Virus record (IMG/VR): IMGVR_UViG_3300044701_005775
Span: 1 to 27,304 of that record
From: a virus
DNA: 27,304 nt
Strand: one strand, 5' to 3'
Positions 1-7,543 of this stretch are shown here, piece by piece (position 1 is the first letter of the stretch; each line of letters begins with the position of its first letter). The translations under genes and the position numbers were made by a program. Under the pieces are notes generated by a model that did no database searches, was not told the DNA's origin, and was given only the letters and a program-made list of their open reading frames with translations.

Positions 1-17
1 GACGTCTTCTTGGCCAT
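1..17 (-). CDS. Possible divergent gene, 5' end only
   Basis: Read on the minus strand, an ATG at 17-15 is followed by the open codons MAKKT. It is preceded by a perfect AAGGAG (complement of 24-29) at a 6-nt spacing. In-frame ATGs further upstream at 56-54 and 62-60 would give a longer N-terminus with no clear ribosome binding site. Only about five codons are in the window, so no product can be named. The strong SD geometry is the only support. If real, the gene diverges from the packaging operon and marks its left boundary. Confidence 0.35.
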
Positions 18-56
18 TGGGGGCTCCTTGGTGGTGGGTTGCTTGTCAATCGACAT

Positions 57-176
57 CCGCATTCACGCGCTGTGCGCCACAGAAGCCAAGCTCTTTCTTA
101 TCCCGGGTGATTCACTCGCCTTTGCATGACCAATCGCATACAGGAGGCCACCCACTTGCACTGAGTTGATCGAACC
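57..176. other. Leader region upstream of the packaging genes
   Basis: This non-coding stretch separates the possible divergent gene from the small terminase gene. I found no convincing sigma-70 promoter on the plus strand. A strong AGGAGG at 142-147 sits about 30 nt before the terminase ATG. The TTG it would serve (156-158) reaches a stop after one further codon, so its role is unclear. In lambda-type phages cos lies just upstream of the small terminase gene, so this is where a cohesive-end or packaging recognition site would be expected, but no cos motif can be identified by eye. Confidence 0.3.
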
Positions 177-764
177 ATGGGACTGTCCATTCGCGCCTAC
201 GCGCGCCACCGAGGCGTGTCGCACGTGGCCGTCAAGAAAGCCATCGACACCGGACGGATCACGCCCTTGCCGGACGGCACCATCGATCCGGTGGCGGCCG
301 ATGCCCAGTGGGCGGCCAACACCACACCGACTCGGCGGTCAGTAGCGGCCGAGCCCCAAGAGGCGCCACAGCCTGCCGCAGCAGCCCGCGCGATCCCGCC
401 AGCGTCCGCATCTGCCAGCAGCCGTCCTCAGCGTGAGGTCGCTGAACCACCGGCGCCGGCGCTCTCTACTGGCGGTACGTCGCTGCTGCAAGCGCGCACC
501 GTCAATGAGGTGGTCAAGGCGCAGACCAACAAAGTCCGCCTGGCCCGTCTCAAGGGCGAGCTGGTCGACCGTTCGCAGGCCGTGGCCCACGTGTTCAAGC
601 TGGCTCGAGCCGAGCGCGATGCCTGGCTCAACTGGCCAGCACGGATCTCGGCGCAGATGGCGGCAGGCCTGGGTGTGGATCCGCATGTGCTGCATGTAGC
701 GCTTGATGCCGCTGTGCGCCAACAGCTGCAGGACCTGGGCGACTTGCAGCCCAAGGTAGATTGA
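177..764 (+). CDS. Phage terminase small subunit (Nu1-like)
   Basis: The 195-residue product is the likely DNA-recognition subunit of the packaging motor. Its N-terminus (about residues 3-35) reads as a helix-turn-helix: SIRAYARHRGVSHVAVKKAI followed by a short wing with the TGRI and GTIDP elements, as in Nu1-type and other excisionase-like DNA-binding domains. A low-complexity Ala/Pro linker (about 50-100) follows, then a helical C-terminus (about 105-190), which in Nu1 contacts the large subunit. The stop overlaps the start region of the large terminase gene, as expected for a terminase pair. The ATG at 177 was chosen because it opens directly onto the HTH. Its own SD is weak. Identity rests on the fold and the position; sequence similarity to lambda Nu1 itself is not obvious. 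Confidence 0.8.
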   Translation: MGLSIRAYARHRGVSHVAVKKAIDTGRITPLPDGTIDPVAADAQWAANTTPTRRSVAAEPQEAPQPAAAARAIPPASASASSRPQREVAEPPAPALSTGGTSLLQARTVNEVVKAQTNKVRLARLKGELVDRSQAVAHVFKLARAERDAWLNWPARISAQMAAGLGVDPHVLHVALDAAVRQQLQDLGDLQPKVD

Positions 765-766
765 AC

Positions 767-2752
767 ATGGACGAGACGTTTTACGAAGGCTGGGACGCGA
801 TCGAGCGTGCCTGGCGCGAAGGCCTTACACCCGATCCGCTGCTCACCGTCTCCGAATGGGCCGACAAGCACCGGGTGCTTTCCAGCAAGGCGGCCTCTGA
901 GCCGGGGCGCTGGCGCACCAGTCGCACGCCCTACCTGCGCGAGATCATGGATTGCCTGTCGCCCATGTCACCGATCGAGCGGGTGGTCTTCATGAAAGGT
1001 GCCCAGGTCGGTGGCACGGAGCTGGGGCTGAACTGGGTGGGTTATGTGATCCACCACGCACCGGGGCCGATGATGGCTGTGTGGCCGACCGTTGAGATGG
1101 CCAAGCGGGCGTCCAAGCAACGCATCGACGCGCTGATCGAAGAAAGCCCCGCCATCCAGGAGCGCATCGCCCCGGCGCGCAGCCGCGACTCGGGCAACAC
1201 CATCCTGGCCAAGGAATTCCACGGCGGGGTGCTGGTGATGACCGGTGCCAACAGCGCGGTCGGCCTGCGCTCGATGCCCGTGCGTTATCTGTTCCTGGAT
1301 GAGGTGGATGGCTACCCGCTCGATGTCGAGGGTGAAGGGGATGCGATTTCGCTGGCAGAAGCGCGTACCCGCACCTTTACCCGGCGCAAGATCCTGATCG
1401 TCTCAACGCCGACGATTGCCGGCGCGAGTGCAGTCGACCGGGAGTTCGAGGCGTCGGACCAGCGCCGGTACTTCGTACCGTGCCCGCACTGCGCGCACCG
1501 CCAGTGGTTGCGGTTTGAGCAGCTGCGCTGGGAACGCGGCCAGCCGGAAACGGCTGCCTACATCTGCGAAGGTTGTGGCGAGCCCATCGCCGAGCACCAC
1601 AAGACCTGGATGCTGGAAAACGGTCAGTGGCAGGCCTGCGCCCCAGAAAACGCCGGACGCACCGCTGGATTTCATCTCTCCAGCCTCTACAGCCCCGTGG
1701 GTTGGCGCAGCTGGATCGAGATTGCCCGGGCGTGGGAGTCGGCGGCGATGTCCGACACGCGTTCGGCCTCAGCGATCAAGACCTTCAAGAACACCGAACT
1801 GGGTGAGACTTGGGTCGAGGAAGGCGAAGCGCCGGATTGGCAGCGTCTGCTGGAGCGGCGGGAGGATTACCGTGTCGGCAACGTGCCTGCGGGCGGATTG
1901 CTGGTCACCGCCGGTGCCGACGTCCAGAAGGACCGGATCGAAGTCTCGGTCTGGGCCTTTGGGCGGGGCAAGGCATCGTGGCTGGTGGAACACCGGGTGC
2001 TGATGGGCCAATCAAATGGAATGAGCGCCCCCACCGAGGTCTGGTCGGCCCTGGCCAAGCTGATGAGTGAAACCTGGACCCACAGCAGCGGCTGCCAGCT
2101 GAGTCTGGCGAGGATCGCTCTGGATACCGGCTACGCCACGCAGGAAGCCTATGCCTTCGTGCGCAGTGTGCGCGATGCCCGGCTCATGCCGATCAAGGGG
2201 ATTGCAGGTGGGGCGGCACTGATCGGCACGCCGACCGCAGTGGACGCCACCGCCAGTGGCAAGAAGCTGCGCCGGGGCATCAAGGTGTTCCCGGTGGCCG
2301 GCGGCATTGCCAAGCTCGAGTTCTACAACAACCTGCGCAAGAGCGCCGAGGTGGCCGAAGACGGTGTGACGACCATCTACCCGGCGGGCTATGTGCATCT
2401 GCCCAAGGTCGATGCCGAATACCTGCAGCAGCTGTGTGCCGAGCAGCTGATCACCCGGCGCGACCGCAATGGCTTTGCCCACCGCGAGTGGCAAAAGATG
2501 CGCGAGCGCAATGAGGCGTTGGACTGCTATGTCTATGCCCGGGCGGCGGCGGCCGCCGCAGGACTGGATCGTTTCGAGGACCGTCACTGGCTCGAATTGG
2601 AAAAACAACTCGGCGTTGGCCCTCCGATCAACGCCCAACAAATCACAACACCCGAGGCCACCCAAGAGCAGAAGTTCGACGGCGGCCTCAGCACTTCTGG
2701 CAGCACAACACAGGGTTCCCGCCGAGTGGTGCGCAGCCGATGGATGACCTGA
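767..2752 (+). CDS. Phage terminase large subunit, GpA family
   Basis: This is the ATPase/nuclease that translocates phage DNA into the prohead and cuts it. Numbering from an upstream TTG at 761, the Walker A-like loop KGAQVGGTE is at about residues 79-87. The Walker B strand with catalytic acidic pair, YLFLDE, is at 176-181. The coupling-type motif VSTPT follows at about 214-218. Two CxxC pairs (C241/C244 and C269/C272) form a zinc-ribbon-like insert characteristic of GpA-type terminases. The C-terminal third should hold the endonuclease domain. Length (about 660 aa) fits lambda gpA (641 aa). ATG 767 is preferred because AAGG at 753-756 is well spaced. TTG 761 overlaps the preceding stop and would add two residues. 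The C-terminal tail (after about residue 620) is low complexity. Confidence 0.96.
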   Translation: MDETFYEGWDAIERAWREGLTPDPLLTVSEWADKHRVLSSKAASEPGRWRTSRTPYLREIMDCLSPMSPIERVVFMKGAQVGGTELGLNWVGYVIHHAPGPMMAVWPTVEMAKRASKQRIDALIEESPAIQERIAPARSRDSGNTILAKEFHGGVLVMTGANSAVGLRSMPVRYLFLDEVDGYPLDVEGEGDAISLAEARTRTFTRRKILIVSTPTIAGASAVDREFEASDQRRYFVPCPHCAHRQWLRFEQLRWERGQPETAAYICEGCGEPIAEHHKTWMLENGQWQACAPENAGRTAGFHLSSLYSPVGWRSWIEIARAWESAAMSDTRSASAIKTFKNTELGETWVEEGEAPDWQRLLERREDYRVGNVPAGGLLVTAGADVQKDRIEVSVWAFGRGKASWLVEHRVLMGQSNGMSAPTEVWSALAKLMSETWTHSSGCQLSLARIALDTGYATQEAYAFVRSVRDARLMPIKGIAGGAALIGTPTAVDATASGKKLRRGIKVFPVAGGIAKLEFYNNLRKSAEVAEDGVTTIYPAGYVHLPKVDAEYLQQLCAEQLITRRDRNGFAHREWQKMRERNEALDCYVYARAAAAAAGLDRFEDRHWLELEKQLGVGPPINAQQITTPEATQEQKFDGGLSTSGSTTQGSRRVVRSRWMT

Positions 2753-2753
2753 C

Positions 2754-2960
2754 ATGACCTACACCCCTGAACATCTGCAGGCCTTGCGTGAAGCCTTGGC
2801 CAGCGGCGAGCACCGCGTCACCTACGAGGGAAAAAGCATCGAGTACCGCAGCGTGTCCGATCTCAAAGCGGCAATTGCCGAGGTCGAGGCCACCATTGCG
2901 CGTGAGTCCGGCGCACCGAAGTCACGCCAGATCCGTGTGACCACCAGCAAGGCGCTCTGA
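2754..2960 (+). CDS. gpW-like head-tail joining protein
   Basis: This 68-residue alpha/beta protein has the gpW pattern: an N-terminal helix (TPEHLQALREALASG), a short beta hairpin (VTYEGKSIEYRS) and a second helix (SVSDLKAAIAEVEATIARE). Lambda gpW is 68 residues and sits between the large terminase and portal genes, as here. In lambda, gpW binds below the portal after DNA packaging and helps seal the head for tail attachment. The start lies directly after the terminase stop and the stop overlaps the portal ATG, so translation is probably coupled. Both size and position match the family. Confidence 0.88.
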   Translation: MTYTPEHLQALREALASGEHRVTYEGKSIEYRSVSDLKAAIAEVEATIARESGAPKSRQIRVTTSKAL

Positions 2961-4492
2961 TGGCCTGGCTCAAAAACCTTCGTCGCCGCATGTTCGGCGG
3001 CGTGCCTGTCTATGACGGTGTCGGCGGTGGTCGCCGTGCCTTGGCCTGGATGCCGGGCAACCCAGGCGCGGTGGCTGCCTTGTCGTTGGCCCAGGACGAA
3101 CTGCGCGCCAAGAGCCGTGATCTGGTGCGGCGCAATGCCTGGGCTGCTGCTGGCATCGAAGCCTTTGTAGCGAATGCCATCGGCACCGGCATCAAGCCGC
3201 AGAGCATGGTGCAAGACCAGGCCACGCGTGAAGCGATCCACAGCCTGTGGTGGGACTGGTGCGAGCAGGCCGATGCCGCAGGTCTGACCGACTTCTACGG
3301 TCTGCAGGCACTGGCCACCCGGGCGATGCTCGAGGGTGGCGAAGCCCTGATCCGGCTGCGTTACCGACGTGTCGAAGATGGCTTGCCGGTAGCCTTGCAG
3401 ATCCAGGTGCTGGAAGCTGAACACCTGCCGACCACCATGAACCGCGATTTGTCCGGTGGCAATGTGATCCGTGCCGGCATCGAGTTCGACCGACTTGGGC
3501 GCCGGGTGGCGTATCACCTGTACCGCTCGCACCCCAACGACGGGTTGTTGGCCCCGATGTCCAGCCAGGGCGGCATGGACACCGTGCGTGTGGACGCCAG
3601 TGAAGTCATTCACCTGTTCCGTCCCTTGCGTCCCGGCCAGATCCGAGGCGAACCATGGCTGACGCGGGCGCTCGTGAAGCTCAACGAGCTGGATCAGTAC
3701 GACGACGCCGAATTGGTTCGCAAGAAAACCGCCGCTATGTTTGCCGGTTTCATCACCCGCATGGCCCCAGAAGACAACCTGATGGGCGAGTCGGCGGCCG
3801 ATGCGAATGGCGTGGCACTGGCTGGCATGGAGCCCGGCACGCTGCAGATCCTGGAACCGGGTGAAGACATCAAGTTCTCGGCCCCTGCCGATGTGGGCAG
3901 TTCCTACGCCGAATTCATGCGCCAGCAGTTCCGGGCGGTGGCTGCGGCCATGGGCATCACCTACGAGATGCTCACGGGTGACCTCACGCAAGTGAACTAC
4001 TCCTCGATCCGTGCGGGCCTGCTGGAGTTCCGCCGCCGCTGTGAATCCTTGCAGCATGGCGTGATCGTGCACCAGTTGTGTCGACCGATCTGGCGCGCCT
4101 GGATGGATCAGGCGGTGCTCGAAGGTGCACTGGATCTTCCCGGTTACCGCAAAGACAAACGGCAGTATCAGTCGGCCAAGTGGATCCCACAAGGCTGGAG
4201 CTGGGTCGATCCGCAGAAGGAATTCAACGCCATGAAGTTGGCCATCCGCGCCGGCCTCATGAGTCGGTCGGAAGCCATCTCGGGCAATGGCTACGACGCC
4301 GAAGACGTGGACCGCGAGATTGCGGCCGACAACGCCCGGGCCGATGCCTTGGGTCTGGTCTTTGATTCCGATGCCCGGCATGACCAGGCACCTGTTGCCA
4401 CACAGGCAGAGCCGAGCGACCCACAGACCGACGAACCGCAAATCGCTGAGTTTAGCGGTGCGTCAGCCAACAACCAGGACCCCCAACCATGA
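2960..4492 (+). CDS. Phage portal protein, lambda family
   Basis: The 510-residue product is the dodecameric portal through which DNA is packaged. Lambda-family portal features include the basic N-terminus, the early segment with RDLVRRNAWAAAGIEAFVANAIGTG (about residues 53-77), and the core segment EFMRQQFRAVAAAMGITYEMLTGDLTQVNYSSIRAGLLEFRR (about 317-358). This core is a hallmark of the lambda-type (gpB) group. The C-terminal 60 residues are acidic, Pro/Gln rich and probably disordered. Lambda gpB is 533 aa and is trimmed by the head protease; the neighbouring S49 protease makes the same possible here, but no cleavage site is evident. The gene overlaps both neighbours by a few bases. Confidence 0.95.
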   Translation: MAWLKNLRRRMFGGVPVYDGVGGGRRALAWMPGNPGAVAALSLAQDELRAKSRDLVRRNAWAAAGIEAFVANAIGTGIKPQSMVQDQATREAIHSLWWDWCEQADAAGLTDFYGLQALATRAMLEGGEALIRLRYRRVEDGLPVALQIQVLEAEHLPTTMNRDLSGGNVIRAGIEFDRLGRRVAYHLYRSHPNDGLLAPMSSQGGMDTVRVDASEVIHLFRPLRPGQIRGEPWLTRALVKLNELDQYDDAELVRKKTAAMFAGFITRMAPEDNLMGESAADANGVALAGMEPGTLQILEPGEDIKFSAPADVGSSYAEFMRQQFRAVAAAMGITYEMLTGDLTQVNYSSIRAGLLEFRRRCESLQHGVIVHQLCRPIWRAWMDQAVLEGALDLPGYRKDKRQYQSAKWIPQGWSWVDPQKEFNAMKLAIRAGLMSRSEAISGNGYDAEDVDREIAADNARADALGLVFDSDARHDQAPVATQAEPSDPQTDEPQIAEFSGASANNQDPQP

Positions 4493-5730
4493 CTTACCTT
4501 GCCTCCCGCTTGTTCGGGACGCCCTTGTTGATTCACCGCCCTAAGCTGGACGTGATCCTGTCAGTGGTCGGCCAGCGCATCGGCATGGCCGATGTGCCAG
4601 CGATGCCCATGATGGACATGGCCGCTTTCCAACGGCCCCCGCTGGCCAGCGCACCTGAGGGCATTGCTGTGATCCCCATCCATGGCTCGCTAGTCAAACG
4701 CTCCCTCGGCATGGAGGCCGCCTCGGGCCTGACCTCCTACGGCGAGATCGCTTCAATGCTCGATGCGGCCCTGGCAGATCCCCAGGTCAGCGGCATCCTG
4801 CTCGATGTCGATTCTCCCGGTGGCGAGGCCTCGGGTAGTTTTGAGTTGGCACGACGTGTGCGCGAAGTGGCCGCCCAGAAACCCGTCTGGGCGGTGGCCA
4901 ATGATGCGGCGTACTCAGCTGCCTATGCCATCGCGGCCAGTGCCCAGCGCCTGTTCGTGACCGAGACCGGCGGCGTCGGCTCCATCGGTGTGATCGCCCT
5001 GCATGTCGATCAGTCGGTCAAGGATGCCAAGGACGGCTACCACTACACCGCGATCACCGCTGGCGCCCACAAGAACGACTACTCGCCGCACGAGCCACTG
5101 TCGGATGCGGCCAAGACCGAACTGCAGGGCGAGGTCGATCGGCTCTACGCCATCTTCACTGAGCACGTGGCTGCCATGCGTGGCCTGGATTTAGAGGCTG
5201 TGCGCGCCACCGAGGCCGGACTGTTCTTTGGTAGCAATGCCGTGACCCAGGGGCTTGCCGATGGTGTCCAGACGTTGGACGCCACCCTCAGCCAATTCCA
5301 CCAGTTCCTCAACGCCCGTCAAAACGCCCTTACCCGTTCGCCGCCTCAGGTGCGGGGCGTCATCCGTGCTGAGGCGGCACCCCTGAAAAAGGAAATGACC
5401 ATGAACGAAGAAGAGAAAGTGCTGGAGACCATCGGTGTCGACGAAGCGGCAGTGCTGGTTGCAGAAGCCCGCCGCGAAGTGACCCAAACTGCCCAGGCGA
5501 TTGCCGAGCTGTGCCTGCTGGCTGGTTGCCCCGACCGTGCGGCCGAGTTCATCGCTGCTGGCAAATCCCAAGCCGATGTACGTCGCGCACTGATCGATGC
5601 CCGTGCCGCGCAGTCCGATACGGCCGACATCCGATCCACGATCACCGTGGATGCGGGCACCCAGTCGCTGGATCGCCCTGAGACCTCGCCCATCGTGGCG
5701 GCCGTCAAGAAACTCACCGCCCAAGCCTGA
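4489..5730 (+). CDS. S49-family head maturation protease (gpC-like)
   Basis: The 413-residue protein matches SppA/gpC-type serine peptidases that process head proteins. The fold is recognisable from IAVIPIHGSLVKR (59-71), ILLDVDSPGGEASGS (103-117) and the nucleophile segment AAYSAAYAIAASA. The predicted catalytic dyad is Ser143 and Lys195, 52 residues apart, the same spacing as in bacterial SppA. Family activity is limited proteolysis of scaffold and portal inside the prohead. From about residue 300 the protein changes to a charged helical tail separable from the peptidase, probably the scaffold (see the nested start at 5401). The ATG overlaps the portal stop (ATGA), implying coupled translation. 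Confidence 0.94.
   Translation: MTYLASRLFGTPLLIHRPKLDVILSVVGQRIGMADVPAMPMMDMAAFQRPPLASAPEGIAVIPIHGSLVKRSLGMEAASGLTSYGEIASMLDAALADPQVSGILLDVDSPGGEASGSFELARRVREVAAQKPVWAVANDAAYSAAYAIAASAQRLFVTETGGVGSIGVIALHVDQSVKDAKDGYHYTAITAGAHKNDYSPHEPLSDAAKTELQGEVDRLYAIFTEHVAAMRGLDLEAVRATEAGLFFGSNAVTQGLADGVQTLDATLSQFHQFLNARQNALTRSPPQVRGVIRAEAAPLKKEMTMNEEEKVLETIGVDEAAVLVAEARREVTQTAQAIAELCLLAGCPDRAAEFIAAGKSQADVRRALIDARAAQSDTADIRSTITVDAGTQSLDRPETSPIVAAVKKLTAQA
5401..5730 (+). CDS. Nested scaffold protein, Nu3-like (in-frame internal start)
   Basis: An in-frame ATG at 5401 (codon 305 of the protease gene) is preceded by AAGGA at 5389-5393 with a 7-nt spacer, a good internal ribosome binding site. It would yield a separate 109-residue protein. 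That product starts MNEEEKVLETIGVDEAA, is rich in Ala, Glu and Arg, and is predicted to be mostly helical with a basic C-terminal end (AAVKKLTAQA). In lambda the scaffold Nu3 is made in exactly this way from inside the C gene and directs capsid assembly before the protease removes it. The SD and the domain break are seen directly; the scaffold function is inferred from lambda. Confidence 0.65.
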   Translation: MNEEEKVLETIGVDEAAVLVAEARREVTQTAQAIAELCLLAGCPDRAAEFIAAGKSQADVRRALIDARAAQSDTADIRSTITVDAGTQSLDRPETSPIVAAVKKLTAQA

Positions 5731-5744
5731 GAAAGGAATCCGCC

Positions 5745-6122
5745 ATGCCCGCCATCACCGAACAAAACAACCTCGGCGACCTTTTGAAGTACGAAGCCCC
5801 CAACCGCTACTCGCGCGACGTCGCCACCATCGCCGCCGGCCAGAACCTGCCTCTGGGCACGGTGCTCGGTCGCAACGCCAGCGACGGCAAGCACTACGCC
5901 ATCGACCCTGCCGCCACCGACGGCACCGAGTCCGCCATTGGTGTGCTGGCCAATGCCGTTGATGCCACCAACGCTGACCGGTCTGATGCCATCCTGATCG
6001 CCCGTCATGCCATCGTCGCCAAGACGGCCCTGGTCTGGCCGATTGCGCTCACCGGTGCTCAGCGCAACGCTTATGAGCAGCAGTTGGCTGAGCGTGGCGT
6101 GCTGGTTCGCGAAAGTGCGTAA
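5745..6122 (+). CDS. Head decoration protein (gpD-like)
   Basis: This 125-residue protein belongs to the lambda gpD group of trimeric capsid-stabilising proteins. Supporting features are the N-terminal stretch with NLGDLLKYEAPNRYSRD, a beta-rich core in which the segment LPLGTVLGRNASDGKHYAIDP is typical, GVLANAVDA, and the closing region KTALVWP. The length fits gpD (110 aa). The ATG has a good SD (AAAGGAA) 14 nt after the protease stop. In lambda, gpD trimers bind the expanded shell and are needed for full-length genome packaging. The order protease/scaffold - D - E is exactly that of lambda. Confidence 0.9.
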   Translation: MPAITEQNNLGDLLKYEAPNRYSRDVATIAAGQNLPLGTVLGRNASDGKHYAIDPAATDGTESAIGVLANAVDATNADRSDAILIARHAIVAKTALVWPIALTGAQRNAYEQQLAERGVLVRESA

Positions 6123-6177
6123 GGGCGCGTAAACCCCGCGCCTGATCAGCCCGTCACCCAACCCCTCATTTCCCCCG

Positions 6178-6215
6178 AACCCGCCTGGCCGTCTGGCTTG
6201 CGCGGGTTTCGTTAT
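6178..6215 (+). terminator. Intercistronic hairpin with T-rich tail between gpD-like and capsid genes
   Basis: AACCCGC (6178-6184) is complementary to GCGGGTT (6202-6208), with a 17-nt loop that can fold further. It is followed by TTCGTTATTTTT. The form is that of a weak intrinsic terminator or mRNA-stabilising stem. The capsid SD (GGAG) starts immediately after the T-tract, so the element sits between decoration and capsid genes and could tune their relative expression. The 7-bp stem and long loop make efficient termination uncertain. Confidence 0.4.
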
Positions 6216-6229
6216 TTTTGGAGCCCCAC

Positions 6230-7231
6230 ATGCAGAACCTCTTTGCCAACCCGGCCTTCAGCATGGCCAACCTAACGGCCGCCATCAACCTGGTGCCCAA
6301 CCGCTACGGACGGCTGGAAGACCTGAACCTGTTTCCTGCCAAGCCCACGCGCTTTCGGCAAATCATCATTGAAGAGCGCAACGGCGTGCTCAACCTCCTG
6401 CCCACCATGCCACCCGGCTCGCCTGGCACTGTGGGCACGCGTGGCAAGCGCAAGGTCCGCTCCTTCGTCATCCCCCATATCCCGCACGATGACGTGGTGC
6501 TGCCCGAAGAAGTCCAGGGCATCCGCGCCTTTGGCTCAGAGACCGAGCTCGAAACCCTGGCGGGCGTGCTGGCCCGGCATCTGGAGACCATGCGCAACAA
6601 GCACGCGATCACGCTGGAGCACTTGCGGATGGGCGCCTTGAAGGGCGAGATCCTGGATGCCGATGGCTCGACCATCTACAACCTCTACGACGAATTCGGC
6701 ATTGACGCGACCACCCTGTCGCTGGGTCTTGCCGATGCCAAGACCAATGTGCGCAACAAGTGCGTCAAGGTCCTCAGCGAAATGGAAAAAGCCCTGCAGG
6801 GCGAATTCATGACCGGCGTGCGCTGCCTGTGCTCTCCGTCCTTTTTCGAGGCACTGACCAGCCACGCCAACGTGGTGGAGTCCTACGCCCGGTTCCAGGA
6901 AGGCGCCTGGCTGCGCGAAGACGTGCGCACCGGCTTCACCTACGGCGGCATCACCTTCGAGGAGTACCGTGGCCAGGCCAGCTCGGCCGACGGCACCGTG
7001 CGCAAGTTCATCGCCGACGGCGAAGCGCACTGCTTCCCCTTGGGCACGGTGGACACCTTCGGCACCTATTTCGCGCCAGCGGACTTCAACGAAACGGTCA
7101 ACACCCTGGGTCAGCCGGTCTATGCGAAACAGGCACCGCGCCAGTTCGACCGGGGAACCGACCTGCACACGCAGAGCAATCCGCTGCCGATGTGCCACCG
7201 CCCGGGTGTGTTGATCAAGCTGACGGCTTGA
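6230..7231 (+). CDS. Major capsid protein, lambda gpE family
   Basis: The 333-residue product is the main shell protein (lambda gpE is 341 aa). Typical gpE-family segments include the N-terminal LTAAINLVPNRYGRLEDLNLFPAKPTRFRQIIIEERNG region, the repeated VLPEEVQGIRAFG strand, and the stretch LARHLETMRNKHAITLEHLRMGALKGEILDADGSTIYN. The C-terminal half includes TYGGITFEEYRG and FPLGTVDTFGTYFAPADF. ATG 6230 follows a clear SD (TTGGAG at 6218-6222) at a good distance. A TTG at 6218 lies inside the SD and is not the likely start. Capsid genes need very high expression, and this one stands apart from its upstream neighbour by a 107-nt gap holding a hairpin. Confidence 0.96.
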   Translation: MQNLFANPAFSMANLTAAINLVPNRYGRLEDLNLFPAKPTRFRQIIIEERNGVLNLLPTMPPGSPGTVGTRGKRKVRSFVIPHIPHDDVVLPEEVQGIRAFGSETELETLAGVLARHLETMRNKHAITLEHLRMGALKGEILDADGSTIYNLYDEFGIDATTLSLGLADAKTNVRNKCVKVLSEMEKALQGEFMTGVRCLCSPSFFEALTSHANVVESYARFQEGAWLREDVRTGFTYGGITFEEYRGQASSADGTVRKFIADGEAHCFPLGTVDTFGTYFAPADFNETVNTLGQPVYAKQAPRQFDRGTDLHTQSNPLPMCHRPGVLIKLTA

Positions 7232-7234
7232 TTC

Positions 7235-7543
7235 ATGCAAGCCACTTTTGAGCGAGCGGTCGCCCGGCTGTTCGCCCGGTTGGGGGTGCCTGGCACCTAC
7301 CGGCTGGCCGATGGCCGAGAAATCGCCACCCGGTTCATCGCCAAGCAGGCCGATGTCGTCGAGTCTTTTGGTGATACCCGGCTGGCGCTGGCCACCCACC
7401 GCTTTGATGTGATGGCCAGTGAGGTGGCATCACCCCGTGAGGGGGATCGTTTCACTGTCGCTGGCCAGACCTACCAGGTGGTGGGTGAACCGCTGGCCGA
7501 TCGCGATCGCCTGATCTGGACCCTGACTGGAGCACCGCTATGA
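7235..7543 (+). CDS. Head-tail attachment protein (gpFII-like)
   Basis: This 102-residue protein sits where lambda gpFII is found, two genes before the gpU equivalent. Its features are an N-terminal helix (MQATFERAVARLFARLGV), then a small beta barrel with the segments TYRLADGREIATRFI and FDVMASEVASPREGDRFTVAGQTYQVVGEPLADRDRLIWTLTLT-like strands. That layout matches the head-tail attachment family, whose members form the collar between portal complex and tail tube. Database entries of this family are often mislabelled as sugar transporters. The stop overlaps the next ATG by four bases. No separate gpFI homologue lies between capsid and this gene. Confidence 0.8.
   Translation: MQATFERAVARLFARLGVPGTYRLADGREIATRFIAKQADVVESFGDTRLALATHRFDVMASEVASPREGDRFTVAGQTYQVVGEPLADRDRLIWTLTGAPL

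Noticed and set aside
472-483. Partial match to the RfaH ops element (GGCGGTA followed by CGT)
   Set aside because: It lacks the G needed after GGCGGTA in ops, lies inside the small terminase gene, and a short GC-rich match is expected by chance.
2822-4441. Long open frame on the minus strand opposite the portal gene
   Set aside because: Its sequence has no recognisable domain, it lies fully antisense to a clear portal gene, and such frames are common in GC-rich DNA where third positions avoid stops.
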